Shown: positions 1 to 10,610 of the stretch, piece after piece
How the letters are laid out: each line of letters opens with the position of its first letter
How positions within the stretch are numbered: the stretch's first letter is position 1
Notes under the pieces: generated by a model
Databases searched by the model: none
What the model was told of the DNA's origin: nothing
Seen by the model: the letters and a program-made list of their open reading frames with translations, nothing else
Assembly: GCA_943704415.1 (NCBI GenBank)
Contig: CALSCO010000928.1
Span: forward strand, 1 to 24,439
Direction: 5' to 3'
Length of the DNA stretch: 24,439 nucleotides
Source of the DNA: Parvularia atlantis
Taxonomy: Eukaryota > Opisthokonta > Rotosphaerida
Position numbers and translations under genes: made by a program

Positions 1-1112
1 TCAGGCGGTGCTCGTACCAGATGCCCGCCGCCTCAAACTGCGCCTTGTAGGTGCTGGGTGACGCGGACGTGAGTGGGGCGCGCGCGTCATGCGGCAGCAC
101 GCACGTCTCGTAGATCTCCTGGAAGATGTCCTTGAAGCGCCCGTCGTAGCCCTTGAGGATAGTATTCTTCGTCGACAGGAAGAGCGGCTTGCCCTTCTGC
201 AGCGCAAACTGGAACGAGGCGTGCGCAAACGCGCGGATCGACTCGTCCGTGTTGTACCTGCGCGCGCTCAGCGATGTGCCGCACGCGCGGCCATAGAACA
301 CGCACTGCGCCAGCGTCACGCCCGGGCCCGCAAACTTGAAGACGGGCACCTCGGTCGGCGCGCCGCCGCCGTCGGGCGTGAACAGGAGCTTTAGCTGGCC
401 CGGCCCGGGCACCTTAATCTCGCTCGCGGCGTAGATGTCTGGCGGCGCGGCGTGAGCGGGCCGCGCGAGAGGGTGGGAGGCGTACCGCCGTAGGCGTGGC
501 GGCCAATCGCGATGGGGGCCTTCCAGCCGGGCACGCTCAGCGGGATGTTCTTGCACAGGATGGGCTCGCGGAAGACGGTGCCGTTGAGGATGTTGCGGAT
601 GGTGCCGTTGGGCGACTTCCACATCTTCTTGAGGTTGAACTCTGCGTGCGCGCGCGGCCGTGAGCAGCAGATGCGGCCGTGTGGGCACGCACCCTTGACG
701 CGTGCCTCGTCGGGCGTGATCGTGGCGCACTTGATGCCGACCTGCACGCGCGCGCTCATCGTCAGCCCGTGCCGATCGGCGGGCGCTGCCGCACGTGGTG
801 CTTGAGGATGGCGCGTGCGGCGTCGAGCGTGACCTGGTCGTTTGTCTGCATCGCCTCGCGTCGCGTCACGCGCCCGCATGCGACGCCGATGCGCAAGCGC
901 GCGTGCCTTGTCCCGATGCTCCATCCCGAGGTCGTAGTACTCGATCTGCACATCCACGTACGGCAGGATGAGGCAGCTGCGGCGGCGCGCGATCGGCATG
1001 GTGCGCGCCGCACAGCCACCCGCACGCACTCCTTGATCCAGCGCCAGAGCACGCGCGTCATCTCGTCGCCGTCGAGCTCGACGACCGGCTGCGCGACCTT
1101 GATCTTCGGCAT
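1..1112 (-). CDS. IDH1: NADP-dependent isocitrate dehydrogenase, cytosolic type (3' part beyond window)
   Basis: Oxidatively decarboxylates isocitrate to 2-oxoglutarate and makes NADPH. Exons on the minus strand: 1112-1030, 976-907, 845-795, 741-693, 641-486, 438-105 and 53-<1, about 265 codons. The joined product matches eukaryotic NADP-IDH almost without gaps. It has the substrate-binding SPNGTIRNI loop, the GRHAYGD segment that holds the Arg mutated in human tumours (R132), and [14 protein letters not shown] with the catalytic Lys. It starts MPKIKVAQ with no presequence, which argues for the cytosol; the C-terminus, where a peroxisomal signal could sit, is outside the window. Intron 2 (846-906) starts with GC, not GT; the MEHRDK/TNDQV join requires it. 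Intron 6 (54-104) is 51 bp without an in-frame stop, so retention would insert 17 residues. Family assignment is very secure. Confidence 0.95.
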
Positions 1113-1230
1113 CGTCTGTATACGTGCGGGTTCAAGGCTGCGGGCCCAGTTGCAGTTCAAACTCTAGCGGTCGCGCACTGATCGACGGCGCACGCAGACC
1201 GCACGCGCAGCCAGACCCGCACGCCGAGCC
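1113..1230. promoter_or_regulatory. Divergent promoter region between IDH and TIM8
   Basis: These 118 bp separate the start codons of IDH (minus) and TIM8 (plus), so both 5' leaders and promoters must lie here or overlap. I see no TATA box or other clear motif. The assignment rests only on gene orientation. Confidence 0.4.
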
Positions 1231-1744
1231 ATGTCCGTGTCGCTGCCAGACTCGCTCGACGAGGGCACGAAGCGCGAGCTGATGCAGGTGCCGTCACCGC
1301 GCGCGCTTGCGGAGGAGGGCACGCGTGTGCTGACGCCGCGCAAAGTTCGTTGAGAGTGAGAATGCCAAGCTGCGCTTTCAGGTGCGCCGTACACCGTGCG
1401 CACCGTGCGCCGCCGGCCCCCGTGCTGACGACGGGTGCGCGTGCGCCGCGCAGCAAACGGTGCACCAGCTGACGGACCTGTGCTTCCCGAAGTGCATCTG
1501 TGCGCTCTCGCTCGCACTCGCGCTGGACCTGAGGCTGACGCTGCGCCGTCCGCTCGCCAGCCAAGCCCGGCGCGCGGCTCGAAAAGTCGGAGGAGGCGTG
1601 CATCGTGCGTGGGGCGCCGGACGTGCGCGCGCCCGCAGCAGCTGCTGAGAAGACGCGCGCCAGGCCAACTGCGTCGACCGCTTCCTCGACACGAGTGCGT
1701 TCATGGTGCAGCGCCTCGAGGAGATACGCCACCAGGGGGCGTGA
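1231..1744 (+). CDS. TIM8: TIM8-type small Tim chaperone of the mitochondrial intermembrane space
   Basis: Small Tim proteins form hexamers (Tim8-Tim13) that carry hydrophobic precursors across the intermembrane space to the TIM22 and SAM machineries. Five exons, 1231-1287, 1346-1381, 1454-1499, 1561-1604 and 1664-1744, encode 87 aa. The product has the twin CX3C motif, CFPKC (C41, C45) and CIANC (C60, C64), with 14 residues between the pairs as in human TIMM8A. The flanks VHQLTDLC, KPGARLEKSEEAC and NCVDRFLDTSAFMVQRLEE also match Tim8 and not Tim9, 10 or 13. All introns are 58-72 bp with GT-AG ends. No single exon looks coding on its own, so ORF-based calling would miss this gene. It converges on ZSWIM7 with a 62 bp gap. 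Confidence 0.93.
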
Positions 1745-1806
1745 GAGGAGGGGGGCCGCTGTCGCATGTACCGCGGCGCCCCATGCATCACGCGGCGCCC
1801 ACGCAT

Positions 1807-2481
1807 CTACCGCAGCGCGTGCGCCAGCAGCTGCTCCTCGCTCACGTCCTCGCGCTTGTGCCGCCCGCCGAGCGCGGCTGCGAGGCGCGCGGCCAGCACG
1901 TGCTTGCACTGTGCGTGTCGTGTGCGCGTCGTGTGAGCGCGATGAAGCGAGCGGCAGCGCCGCACCGTGATCGACTCGCCGCGGATGACGACTGTTCGTG
2001 AGCGCCGATCAGCCCGGTCGCAGTCGTTGCGTGGACATGCACGCACGCACGCACGCACCAGAGTACGTGAACGCCATGCACGTGCACCGCCCACTCTCGG
2101 GCGCGCAGACGTAGGCCTCCTTGCTGCCCTGCACCTGCGCAGCACTCAGCAGTCATATCTGGCGCCGTCCGCACGGGCGTGCACCACAAAGAGCGCTCGC
2201 CCCGACGGCGCGACGACTTGCACGAGCCGGTCCTCGTCGAGCACCTCGAGCGCGCCCTCGAGCGTCGGCCCAAGCAGCGCGTGCAGGCTGCGAGGGCGCA
2301 GTGGCGCCACCACTCGCTCAGCATCGCGCGCCTCTCCACCGCGCCCCGCACCTGATCATCGTCTCGTCGCCCACTGCGTGCGATCGTAAGTCTCCCGTGT
2401 CAAAGACGTGGCGCGCGCACCCCGCCCGAGCCGCGCGACGTCGAGCAGCAGCGCGTCGACGATGCTCGCGACATCCGTCAT
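1807..2481 (-). CDS. ZSWIM7: ZSWIM7/SWS1-like SWIM-domain protein (Shu complex)
   Basis: SWS1 proteins pair with SWSAP1-type RAD51 paralogues and promote RAD51 filament formation in homologous recombination. Six exons, 2481-2421, 2373-2352, 2287-2185, 2134-2059, 1991-1966 and 1908-1807, encode 129 aa (human ZSWIM7 is 140). The alignment covers most of the protein: LHALLGPTLEGALEVLD in the N-terminal half, VAPSGRALFVVQGSKEAYVC leading into the SWIM zinc motif, then CTCMAF with CKHVLAARL (CXC...CXH). The C-terminal tail KREDVSEEQLLAHALR matches the family's conserved end. Exon 2 is a 22-nt microexon and exon 5 is 26 nt. Its start codon is only 30 bp from that of the divergent gene at 2512. Confidence 0.85.
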
Positions 2482-2511
2482 CTTTCAGCTCGGACTGTGC
2501 GTCATTAAAGC
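2482..2511. promoter_or_regulatory. 30-bp divergent gap between two start codons
   Basis: Only 30 bp separate the ATG of ZSWIM7 (minus) from the ATG of the serine-rich gene (plus). Both starts are the natural ones for their frames. If both are right, the promoter of each gene must overlap the coding region of the other. No recognised motif apart from a short TTAAAG run. Confidence 0.35.
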
Positions 2512-3973
2512 ATGGCGGAGGAGGCCGTTGCGGCGCGGGCGGCGCACTACCGCGGCCTGTTTGAGCGCGAGCGGGCGGCGTACCTGGCCAAGCTGCGGGC
2601 CGAGCGCGTCGAGGGCGACGGCCCGCTCGTGCGCAAGTGGGCCGCGCTGCTGCACGCGCCGCACGCCGCCGCGCACGACCGCAAGTACATTGCGCAGCTG
2701 TGCCTCGTCCGCGTCGTCAGTCAGGCCCTCCGCGTGGACGAGCCGCGCCGACCGGCCGTGTTCCGCGAGCGCGTGGCGTGGACGACAACGGCGACAACGG
2801 CGGACAGAGACGACGGTGATGCAGCGCACGACAACGACGAGCAGCAGCAGCAGGCGACGCCGCTCGCCCGCACCACGAGCCACCTCCTGCCGTCGCTCGA
2901 TCTGCTCGGTCGCGGTGCGCTGGCCACTCGCGCTGCCCGCCGCGCTCGCGCGCATGACGCCGAGACCCGCAGGGCTGCTGGAAGACGACCTGCCCGTCTC
3001 GGTCAACTCGTCCGTCCTCGGCACGTCGTCCGCGTGGCTCTCGCCCGTCAGCATCGACACGTCGCAGCTCTCGCGCCTGCCCGCGCTGCTCAACGGCGAC
3101 GGCGACGGCGACAGCAGCTGGGCCGCGCGGGGCGCCAGCCCGGCTGCCGTGCGCCGCGCGCACCCGGTCGCGCCCGCCGCGCCCGCCGTGACCCTCACGA
3201 GCGAGCCGTCGTCGCACGTGCGCGCGCCCGCACGGCCCATGCCCGGCCTCGCGCGGCCCGGCAGCCCGCCCGGCTGGTCGTCGCTTATGTCGGGCCTGAC
3301 CGACGTCGACACCGACGACCTGACGAGCCTGGGCAACGCCTCGTCGTACGCGGGGCGCACGCCCGCCCGCCCCGCCACACCCGTGCAATCCGCCTCGGCC
3401 TCCTTGGCCCAGGCGCGACACGCAAAGCCGCCGCGCGCGGACGTGGACCGCGACTCGGACGTGCGCCTGTCGGACGGCTCGACCTTCGCGTCGTCCTCGG
3501 CCGCGCGCGTGCACGCCGACGACCTACGGCGGTTCCTCGAGCGCTCGGTCACGGGCTCCGAGGCGACGACCAACACGACGACTCTCGGGGCCGCCGCGCG
3601 CCCGCCTGCACGGCCCGCGACGCAGCCCGCACCTTCGCGCTCAGCCTCGGCATCCACGGTCACGCCCGCGCCGAGCGCCAGCGTGCTGTCGTCGTCGGTC
3701 ACGGCCTCGGCGGGGCTGCGGCGCAGCACGGCTAGCACGGCCACCGTCAGCACCGTCACGCGCCCGCCCCAACAGCAGCAGCAGCAGCGGCGGCGGCAAC
3801 GCAGCGCGGTGCTGGACGACGTCAGCTTGAGCGCGGACGACGACGACGCCGACGACGCCGACGGCGCAAGCGTCAGCAGCCAGACGTCGTTCGGGAGCCA
3901 GTCGTCGCTCGGGCGCGACTTTGCCGCGCTCAAGGCCCGCTACCGGCGCATCGTTGCGACGCTAGAGTCGTGA
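2512..3973 (+). CDS. Uncharacterised serine-rich protein with a conserved-looking N-terminal helical domain
   Basis: Two exons (2512-2914 and 2973-3973; intron 58 bp) encode 467 aa. Residues 1-90 are helical and charged and could be a folded domain. The stretch RKWAALLHAP followed by RKYIAQLCLVRVVSQ loosely recalls the DUF4485 domain of CEP112-like centrosomal proteins, but I would not assign it on this alone. Residues 100-450 are low complexity: Ser, Ala, Pro and Arg rich with acidic DDD patches, a QQQQ run near residue 110 and a Q6 run near 400, probably disordered and phosphorylated. A short helical tail ends ALKARYRRIVATLES. The exon join keeps frame and continues GRG/LLEDDLPVSVNSS. A 482-codon antisense ORF covers the same region but has no recognisable content. 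Function unknown. Confidence 0.7.
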
Positions 3974-4028
3974 GACGTGGCGTGTGGCGTGTGCAAAGCA
4001 GGCAAGTACAACAGACAGAGGGAGCTCG

Positions 4029-5354
4029 TCACTCGGGCAGCTCGATCGGCGTGCGCGCGACGGCGCCGTCGGCCCCGCGCTCGACGTCCGTCTCGGGCCC
4101 CGCCGGCAACGGGCCGTCCGTGTCACGCACGGCCGAGACGAGCGAGAGGTAGGAGACGGTGCCGACGCGCGGCAGCAGCTTGTCGGCACGGTACGACCAT
4201 TCGCCGAGCGCAAACCAGTCTGCGGGGCGCGTCAGCAGTTCGACGCACGTGCAGCACCCCCCACCGGCACGCACGAGGGTTCCCGCCCGTGCGCAGCACG
4301 GCCGCCCACATGTGCAGGCCGAGCGTGATCTGCAGCGGCACAAAGACGGTCGTCCACGGCACGTCCGTGCTGCCCTCGAGCTTCATCGTAAGCACGACCT
4401 GCGCACGGCGTTCAGCGCGCGGCCACTGCCAAAGGCGAGCCGCACCATGAACGCCAGCGACGGCACGGTCTTGACGAGGGCGTCGAGCGCCGTCACGGCG
4501 AGCAGCGACTTCTCGTGCACGTCGACAAAGGGACTGCGGGCGCGCACGGCCGCGCGCAGCACAAGGGAGACGGTGACGGGCAGGGCGATGGCGTACAGCA
4601 GCCACACGGGCACAAAGACGACCTGGACAGCGGCAGCGGCGTCAGGCCGCGCGAGCGAGCTCAACAGACGCGCTCGCGCACCTGCCACGTCCACGTCACG
4701 GTCTCATTGAGGCGCAGCGATACAAACAGCCACGGCAGGAAGCCGAGCGCGACAAAGGTCTCAAACTGCGGCGCGTGTCGCACGGCGCGTGAGCGTCACG
4801 TGCGAGAGCGAGGCGCGCCGCACCGATGCGGACGAGTTGCGCCGCGGCAACACCATCTGCGCGACGACCGCGCACGTCGCCACGATCGTCGCGGCGTACG
4901 TCGGCGCGAACACGGCGCGCCAGTCGATCGCCGCGCCCTCGAGCCGCGCGCAGGCGAGCGCTTCGGTCACGGTGAGCAGCGCCAAGATCGCCGCGCAGAG
5001 CGCCATCCCGACCACGTCATTGCGATCGGCGCGGTCGCTGGCGGCGTGCGGCGCGTCGTCAGCCGCAGCGTGCCGCCCCCGTACATCGACGCGCCGCACC
5101 CGCCGTGCTTGCGCCAGCGCGCCACGCCGATCGCCGCGCCCACGAGCACGAGCGCGTCCAGCAGCCACAGCGGCGCGAAGACGGCCCACCACGAGGCGGC
5201 GCCGAGCACGCCGTCGGCACGCAGCGGCAGCACGACCGCGAAGGCGAACGTGCACCCGAAGAGCACGGCGTCGCTGGCGTGCGTGTCGGCGCGCGCGCGC
5301 ATCGCGGCCGGCGCACCTGTGGTGGATCGTGTGCAGCGGCGTGATCGTGTTCAT
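4029..5354 (-). CDS. TMEM185: TMEM185-family multi-pass membrane protein
   Basis: TMEM185 (fragile-X FRAXF family) are multi-pass membrane proteins of uncertain function. Seven exons, 5354-5317, 5273-5100, 5037-4824, 4765-4682, 4622-4446, 4398-4275 and 4219-4029, encode 333 aa (human TMEM185A is 350). The repeated family pattern is clear: LRADGVLGAASWWAVFAPLW near the N-terminus, LEGAAIDWRAVFAPTYAA, LNETVTWTWQVVFVPVWLL, then MKLEGSTDVPWTTVFVPLQI. Each is a 'LRxDG...W..VF.PLW' unit joining two membrane helices. The C-terminal part, GGNPHWFALGEWSYRADKLL to YLSL, matches the human GGNHWWFGIRKDF region. Intron 1 (5274-5316) is only 43 bp, the shortest found here. The start codon lies 40 bp downstream of the TFIIB stop codon on the same strand. 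Confidence 0.9.
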
Positions 5355-5394
5355 CGCATCCGAGGCAACTACATCATCATCAACCAGGCTTCGC

Positions 5395-6859
5395 TCAGTA
5401 CAGGGGCATGTCGGCCACGGACTTGACCGTCTTGAGGTCGGGCGGGAACAGCTGCAGACGGTGCAGGTACATCTCCTTGTACGTGTTGCGCAGCGTGTCC
5501 TCGGCGATGCCAAACGCCGTCGCAACGTCTGCACACGCCCACGTCAACACGCAACACCGGGCGCAGCAACGCGCACGCACCCTTAACGCTCTTGCCCTTG
5601 TCCATCGCGTTGGACGCGATGTAGATGGCCGACGCGGCGATCGTGAGCGGCGACTTGCTGCGGCGCGCGTGAGCCGTCCGTGTGCGCGTTTCGCAAGCGT
5701 GAGCACGCACCTCGACACCTGCGGGATCTCCATCGCCTTCTTGACGACGTGCTCGGCAATCTTCTGGAACTTAAAGTCGAGGTCAAGCGCATTGCACACG
5801 CGCACGACGTGCTCCTCGGGCCGCGCGCCGTGCGTCTCGATCTTGAGCACGTCCTTCATCTTGGTGAAGCTGCGCCCGACCTCCTTCTCCGTGACCTGCA
5901 TCAGGCTCGCCACCTCTGCGCCGCGCACGCATGAGCGTGACGGGCTCACACAACGAGCGGCAGAGCGCACCGCGGATGTTGCGCGCGCCCGTCCCCTCGG
6001 AGCGGCTCGCGAGCAGCAGCGCGGCTGCGATGAGGCTCTTGGGCGTGCGGTTCTTCAGCCGCTGCTCCGAGTCCTTGTAGTACTTCTTCGCTTGGTACTG
6101 CAGCGGCCGTCAGCGCCTGCCCGTGCGCAGGCAGTGCACGCTGTGCGCACCGCGACGTAGCTCGGCAGGCGCATCTGCATCGCGTAGTTCTCGATCTCGC
6201 GCATCGCCGTGAGCACGGCGTGCTGGTGCGCCGTTTTCTGCGTGCACGCGGGCGTCAGTCGGCCTGCAGTGACCGTGCGTCCGCGACGCTGCGCACGGTG
6301 CTGCGGCTCTGCGCGCGGTTGAGCGTGCGTGACATGCCTGTCCCGCCGTCGGTCGCGCTGATGGACGAGGTCATGTCGATCAGGCCTGCGCGCGCACACA
6401 TCGGCGTCACATGCGTGCGCCGCTGCAGCGCCGCCGCTCCGCGCACCCTCCATCAGCGAGTCCTCTGGCCCGCCGACACGACTCGGGTCCTCGGTCGAGT
6501 CGCTGGGCGTGCGGCGGATTGTCAGCACTCCCGCGAGCACGCCACGCCGCGACGCGCCACGCACGAGAACGTGCGCCACTCGGAGCGCTGATCGATCAGC
6601 ACGTCGGCCACAAGGCCGCACTTGCGGCAGATGGCGTCGCCGCTCGTCCAGTCCTCAATGATGTCCTGCCGCGACGCATCCCGTCAGCAATACGCGCCGA
6701 TCACGGGGCGCGGCGCCGCACCGGGTCCGGGTTGCGCGGATCGTCGCACTCCTTGCACATCACCGTCACAATCGAGTCGCGCCCGGCCGCGGACCCCGGC
6801 GGCGGCGGCGACGACGAGGGCGGCGCGGGCGACGCGGGCGCCGACGCGATCTTCGACAT
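5395..6859 (-). CDS. TFIIB: General transcription factor TFIIB
   Basis: TFIIB bridges TBP-bound promoter DNA and RNA polymerase II. Nine exons, 6859-6722, 6665-6565, 6502-6447, 6385-6297, 6237-6151, 6097-5971, 5915-5711, 5657-5581 and 5528-5395, encode 337 aa (human 316). After a Pro/Ser-rich extension comes the zinc ribbon (C35, C38, C59, C62), then the B-reader/linker SEWRTFSDSTEDPSRVGG. Two cyclin folds follow: the first with AYQAKKYYKDSEQRLKNRTP and SLIAAALLLASRSEG, the second with SPLTIAASAIYIASNAMDKG and DVATAFGIAEDTLRNTYKEMY. The end, FPPDLKTVKSVADMPLY, matches human TFIIB and excludes BRF1. Its upstream gap to the TBCK stop codon is only 47 bp. An out-of-frame ATG in strong context lies just upstream (see findings). 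Confidence 0.95.
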
Positions 6860-6906
6860 TCGAATACGTCAATACTGTGACACGCGCCCATGGTGGCTGC
6901 TGCTTC

Positions 6907-9900
6907 TCATGCGCGCACGGAACACATTAGCAGCGGCACGTCGTTGACCTCGACCGTCACCGGGCGGCACGTGCACAGCGAGAGCGAGCGGCTCGCCTGC
7001 GCCGTGCGCAGCGCCTCAATCCCGCCGTGCAGCAGCACGACGCGGTTGAAGCGCTTGTACACGAGCCGCCGTGCAAACTGCGAGTCACTGGTGAGACATG
7101 CGCTAGCGGCTCAGCGAGCGAGACACGCACGGCCGGGCCCGACTTGCCCTTGTTGGCCACGACGACGATGTACGGCCGTGGCTGCTCGCGCAGGCGCGCC
7201 TCGACGTCGTCGAGCTCCTCCACGTGCACGTTCCACGAATTGGGCACGTGCGCCTTGCTGAACCTGCGCGCCCCGCGTCACATGTCCGACCCGACCGCGC
7301 GGCTGCACGTGGGGTGCACGCACTCCTCCTCGTCGCGCGTGTCCACCGTCGCGACCATTGGCCGCAGCTGCAGGTAGTCGCGCAGCGAGATGCGCGGCGC
7401 CAGCTCGGCCTTCTTGTCCTCGAGTGAGATCTGCGCTCGGTCAGCGACGACCACGACGCGCGCTCGACCAGGCGCACCGGCTTCTCCCACCAATTCTCGG
7501 CCTGCACGGGGCTGTCGACGTCGCTCGCGGCCGCGCTCGTCGCCTCGGATAGCTGGTCGTGCACGCGGCGCACGATCGACGGCGGCGTCTGGCGCGCCAT
7601 CGCAAAGGCCTGCTGCAGGCACTGCTCGATGTCGGCGTCCTGCTCGGCGCGCGTGCGTGAGCAGCAGCCGGCAGCGAGCGCCGGCAGAGTGCACCGGTGT
7701 CTCCGAGAAGAGCATGATCGACTCGTTGAACGACGCGGCCAGCAGCGTTGCGCGCAGCTGCCGCAGGATCGCGATGCCGATGTGCAGCGACAGCGCGGGC
7801 GGGCTGACGATGATCCGGTCAAACAGGTGGAAGATCTTCTCCATCGGGAAGACGTCTGCCGCGGCCGTGAGCCACTCGTACGCACCCGCGCGCCCGCAGT
7901 GAGCACGGACGCACGCGTGTACAACGTGAGAAACCACGGGATCGCGAAGAGCTCCGGCAGGAAGCCGATGTCGTCCATGTGCGCGGCCAGCTCGGCGTCG
8001 TGGAACGACAGCAGGTGGCGGAACACGGCGAGCGAGTCCTGCGGGCGCGGTCGCGGCTGAGCGTGCTGCCGCAGCGGCACGACGCGCACACCTGCAACAC
8101 GTGCGAGTTGTCGTACGCGAAAAAGTCGTTCAGGTAGCGCGGAATGAACGCCTGGATGCACGCGAACGCATCGTGCTCGTTGTCAAAGTTGAGCACGAGG
8201 AACGGCGCGCAGACCGAGTCAAGGCCTACGTGCGCGGCGCTGTCAGCCAGCCGCAACGCCGCGCCACCGTCCAATGGCGCACCCTGCCAGTAGACGAGCT
8301 TGTCGTTGGCGCGCACCCAGCTCTTGAGTAGGCGCCGCAGCTGCAGGTGCCCGCGCTCGGACGCGAGGAGCACGTGGTACTGATGGCAGCGCGGGATGTC
8401 GACGTCGATCTGGCGGTCAAACGTGCCCTCGGACGTCTTGTCGACCGCGTCGTACACGCCCTCTGTGTCGCCTTCGACGCCGAGCAGCGCGGCCCACACG
8501 CGCGCGCGCAGCAGCGGCGGGATATCCTGGCGCGCCGCGGCCTGCAGCTCGGCCAGCGTTGCAGGGTACCCGAGCAGCAGCTCCTCAAACAGGCGGATCT
8601 GCGTGCGGGCGCGGTCAGCACAGCAAGCTGGTCGCTGCCACCAACGACCGCACCCGCTGCTTCTGGTACTCAAAGTCGCGCTCGCGGATGTTGAGCGGCG
8701 GCAGCGCCGGCCCTGCAGCGGCATCAGCAGCAGCAGGTGCACACCATGCGCGCGCGTGCCTTGGCTGGCCGCCTCGTACTCCGCGCCCAGAAAGTTGACC
8801 CTGCTGAGGTCGTACGGCTCGCCGCGTCGCCCACGTGAGCTGCTGACGGGCCGGCTGGACGTCGTGGGCGTGCCGCTCGCACCGTCGGCGTCCGCCGCTG
8901 GGTCGACGCTCGGTGCCAGTGCGGCGAGGCTGGTGCGACGTCAGCTTGGCACACACCATGCGGCGCACGGCAGACGTGCCTCGGATCGCTGCGCAAACGC
9001 AGCCGCGAGCGCGCGCGGGCGTCTAGGCGGATCGGCAGCACCTCACCCGAGTAGAGCGTCTTTGACGACAGCTCAAGCTCCTCCGACAGCACCGTCGAGA
9101 GCGCGGCGGAGGACGACGCCGCGGGCCCCTCGTCACCGTGCGCCTGGAAGCCGAGCCGCGGCACAGACAGGATCGATGGCGCAAAGCCGCCGGGTCCCAC
9201 CGCGTGCTGCTGCTGTGTCGCCAGCAGGCCCTCGAGCGAGCCCGCTGTGAGCCGCCAGAGGTGGTACAGGTGCGCCAGCGGCGCCTCGGCTAGCAGCGGG
9301 TCGCCGGCGGCCGCCGCGCCGTCGCCGTCGTCCAACTCGGAGCTGCGCAGGAGCGGCCAGACGTACCAGGCGCGCGTGTGCGGCATCGGGCGCATGCCGG
9401 CGAGGAACGGGTGTGTGAGCAGCTCGGCCGCGCTCGGTCTGTTTGCAGCGTTCACGTCCATCGCGGCGCGCACAAAGCTACGTCGACCGCGATCAGCACA
9501 GCGTCGCACGTGCGCGCACGCACTCGGCCAGGTCAGCGTGCAGGTGTGCGAGGCGGTCGGCGACGTGACCGTCCGGCTCGGGCGTGGCGGGCGCGGCGGG
9601 CTCGCCGAGGGCCGCGTCCATCAGGTTGACTACCGGACCCCACACGTGCCGTTGCTCTGTGCGCACGTGCGCATTCAGCAGCGTGCAGCATGCGACACGA
9701 GTACGTACCACGCCGCTCGCGCGCACGCGCCTCGGGCGGGAGCGCCATGCGCACGACGCGCTGCAGCGCCGCGGCAACGTCGGTCGGCACGCTCTCGCGG
9801 CGCTCAGCGGGCAGCAGCGCATTTGCGAGGGCGAAGACAAGCATGCCCAGCCCCCACACGTCGGCCTTCACGCTCGCGAGCACGCCGATGTCGTGCGGGA

Positions 9901-10610
9901 AGGCGAGGATCACCTCCGGGCTGATCGACTCGGGTGACCTGCGTGCGCGAGCACGTTGGCGTACGCACGGCGTGGTGTCGATCTCGCGCACCCCAGCGGG
10001 AAGTCGATGTCGGCGCCGCACCCGGTGGCGCCGTACAGGCCGTAGTTGGCGAGCTTGACCGTGTCCTGTGTGCGTTGCGCGATCAGTGCTGACAGCGCCG
10101 TCTCGCGGTGAGCGCGCGCGCACGGCGTCGGCGAGACACACGGCCCTGAGCGCGAGGCAGCGGTGCGCGATGCCGTGCTGGTGCAGGAAAGCGAGCGCGC
10201 GCAGCAGCTGGTACGCCCACCGCCGCAGCCGCGCGAGGTCGTAGTCGGCGCCGTTGACGTCGGCCAGCGTGCGCTCGTAGTGCTCGGCGACGATGAGCAG
10301 GCGGTCTGGCGCATCGTCACGTGCGTGCTGCTGCTGCTCGCGCACATGCGCGCGGCCGCGCACCCTGCTGCCCGTGGCTGATGTCGAGGTACTGGCACAG
10401 GTGCGGGTGGCGCACGCGCTTGAGCGCCTGGAACCGCCCGATCACGTTGGTCGCGGCGGGCGTGACGGGCAGGCCGTTCTGGCCGATCTGGCGCGCGATG
10501 TGCCGTGCGGCTGAGCACTGAGCGGCGAGCAGCGGTGGCGCGCGCACCTTGTCGTCCGCGAGCGCCGTCGTCGCGAGCCGCGCGACGCCGAAGCAGAGCG
10601 CTGCCACCAT
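6907..10610 (-). CDS. TBCK: TBCK: pseudokinase, TBC RabGAP and rhodanese-like protein
   Basis: TBCK is a three-domain protein linked to mTOR signalling, endolysosomal traffic and mRNA transport (FERRY complex). Seventeen exons: 10610-10548, 10487-10364, 10305-10124, 10065-9992, 9938-9709, 9656-9524, 9477-8980, 8929-8760, 8712-8654, 8598-8283, 8225-8092, 8038-7915, 7855-7695, 7639-7478, 7430-7324, 7263-7131 and 7077-6907; 946 aa (human 893). The kinase-like domain (about 20-290) has HRCLALR in place of the HRD loop and NYGLY in place of DFG. The TBC domain (about 511-760) carries DRQIDVDIPRCHQY and the Gln-finger YWQG. The C-terminal rhodanese fold (about 815-946) has ATVDTRDEEE and VVLLHGGIEALR but no active-site Cys. 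The 8760/8712 join uses a GC donor. The 8980/8929 join is less certain, either GC-AG or a longer GT-AG intron. Two acceptors are TAG. Confidence 0.93.

Noticed and set aside
2037-2058. ACGC tandem repeat as a separate element
   Set aside because: It is a short simple repeat inside intron 4 of ZSWIM7, next to the donor site.
2485-3933. 482-codon open frame on the minus strand
   Set aside because: It mirrors the serine-rich gene on the plus strand; its translation is low complexity with no domain, and long antisense frames are expected at this GC content.
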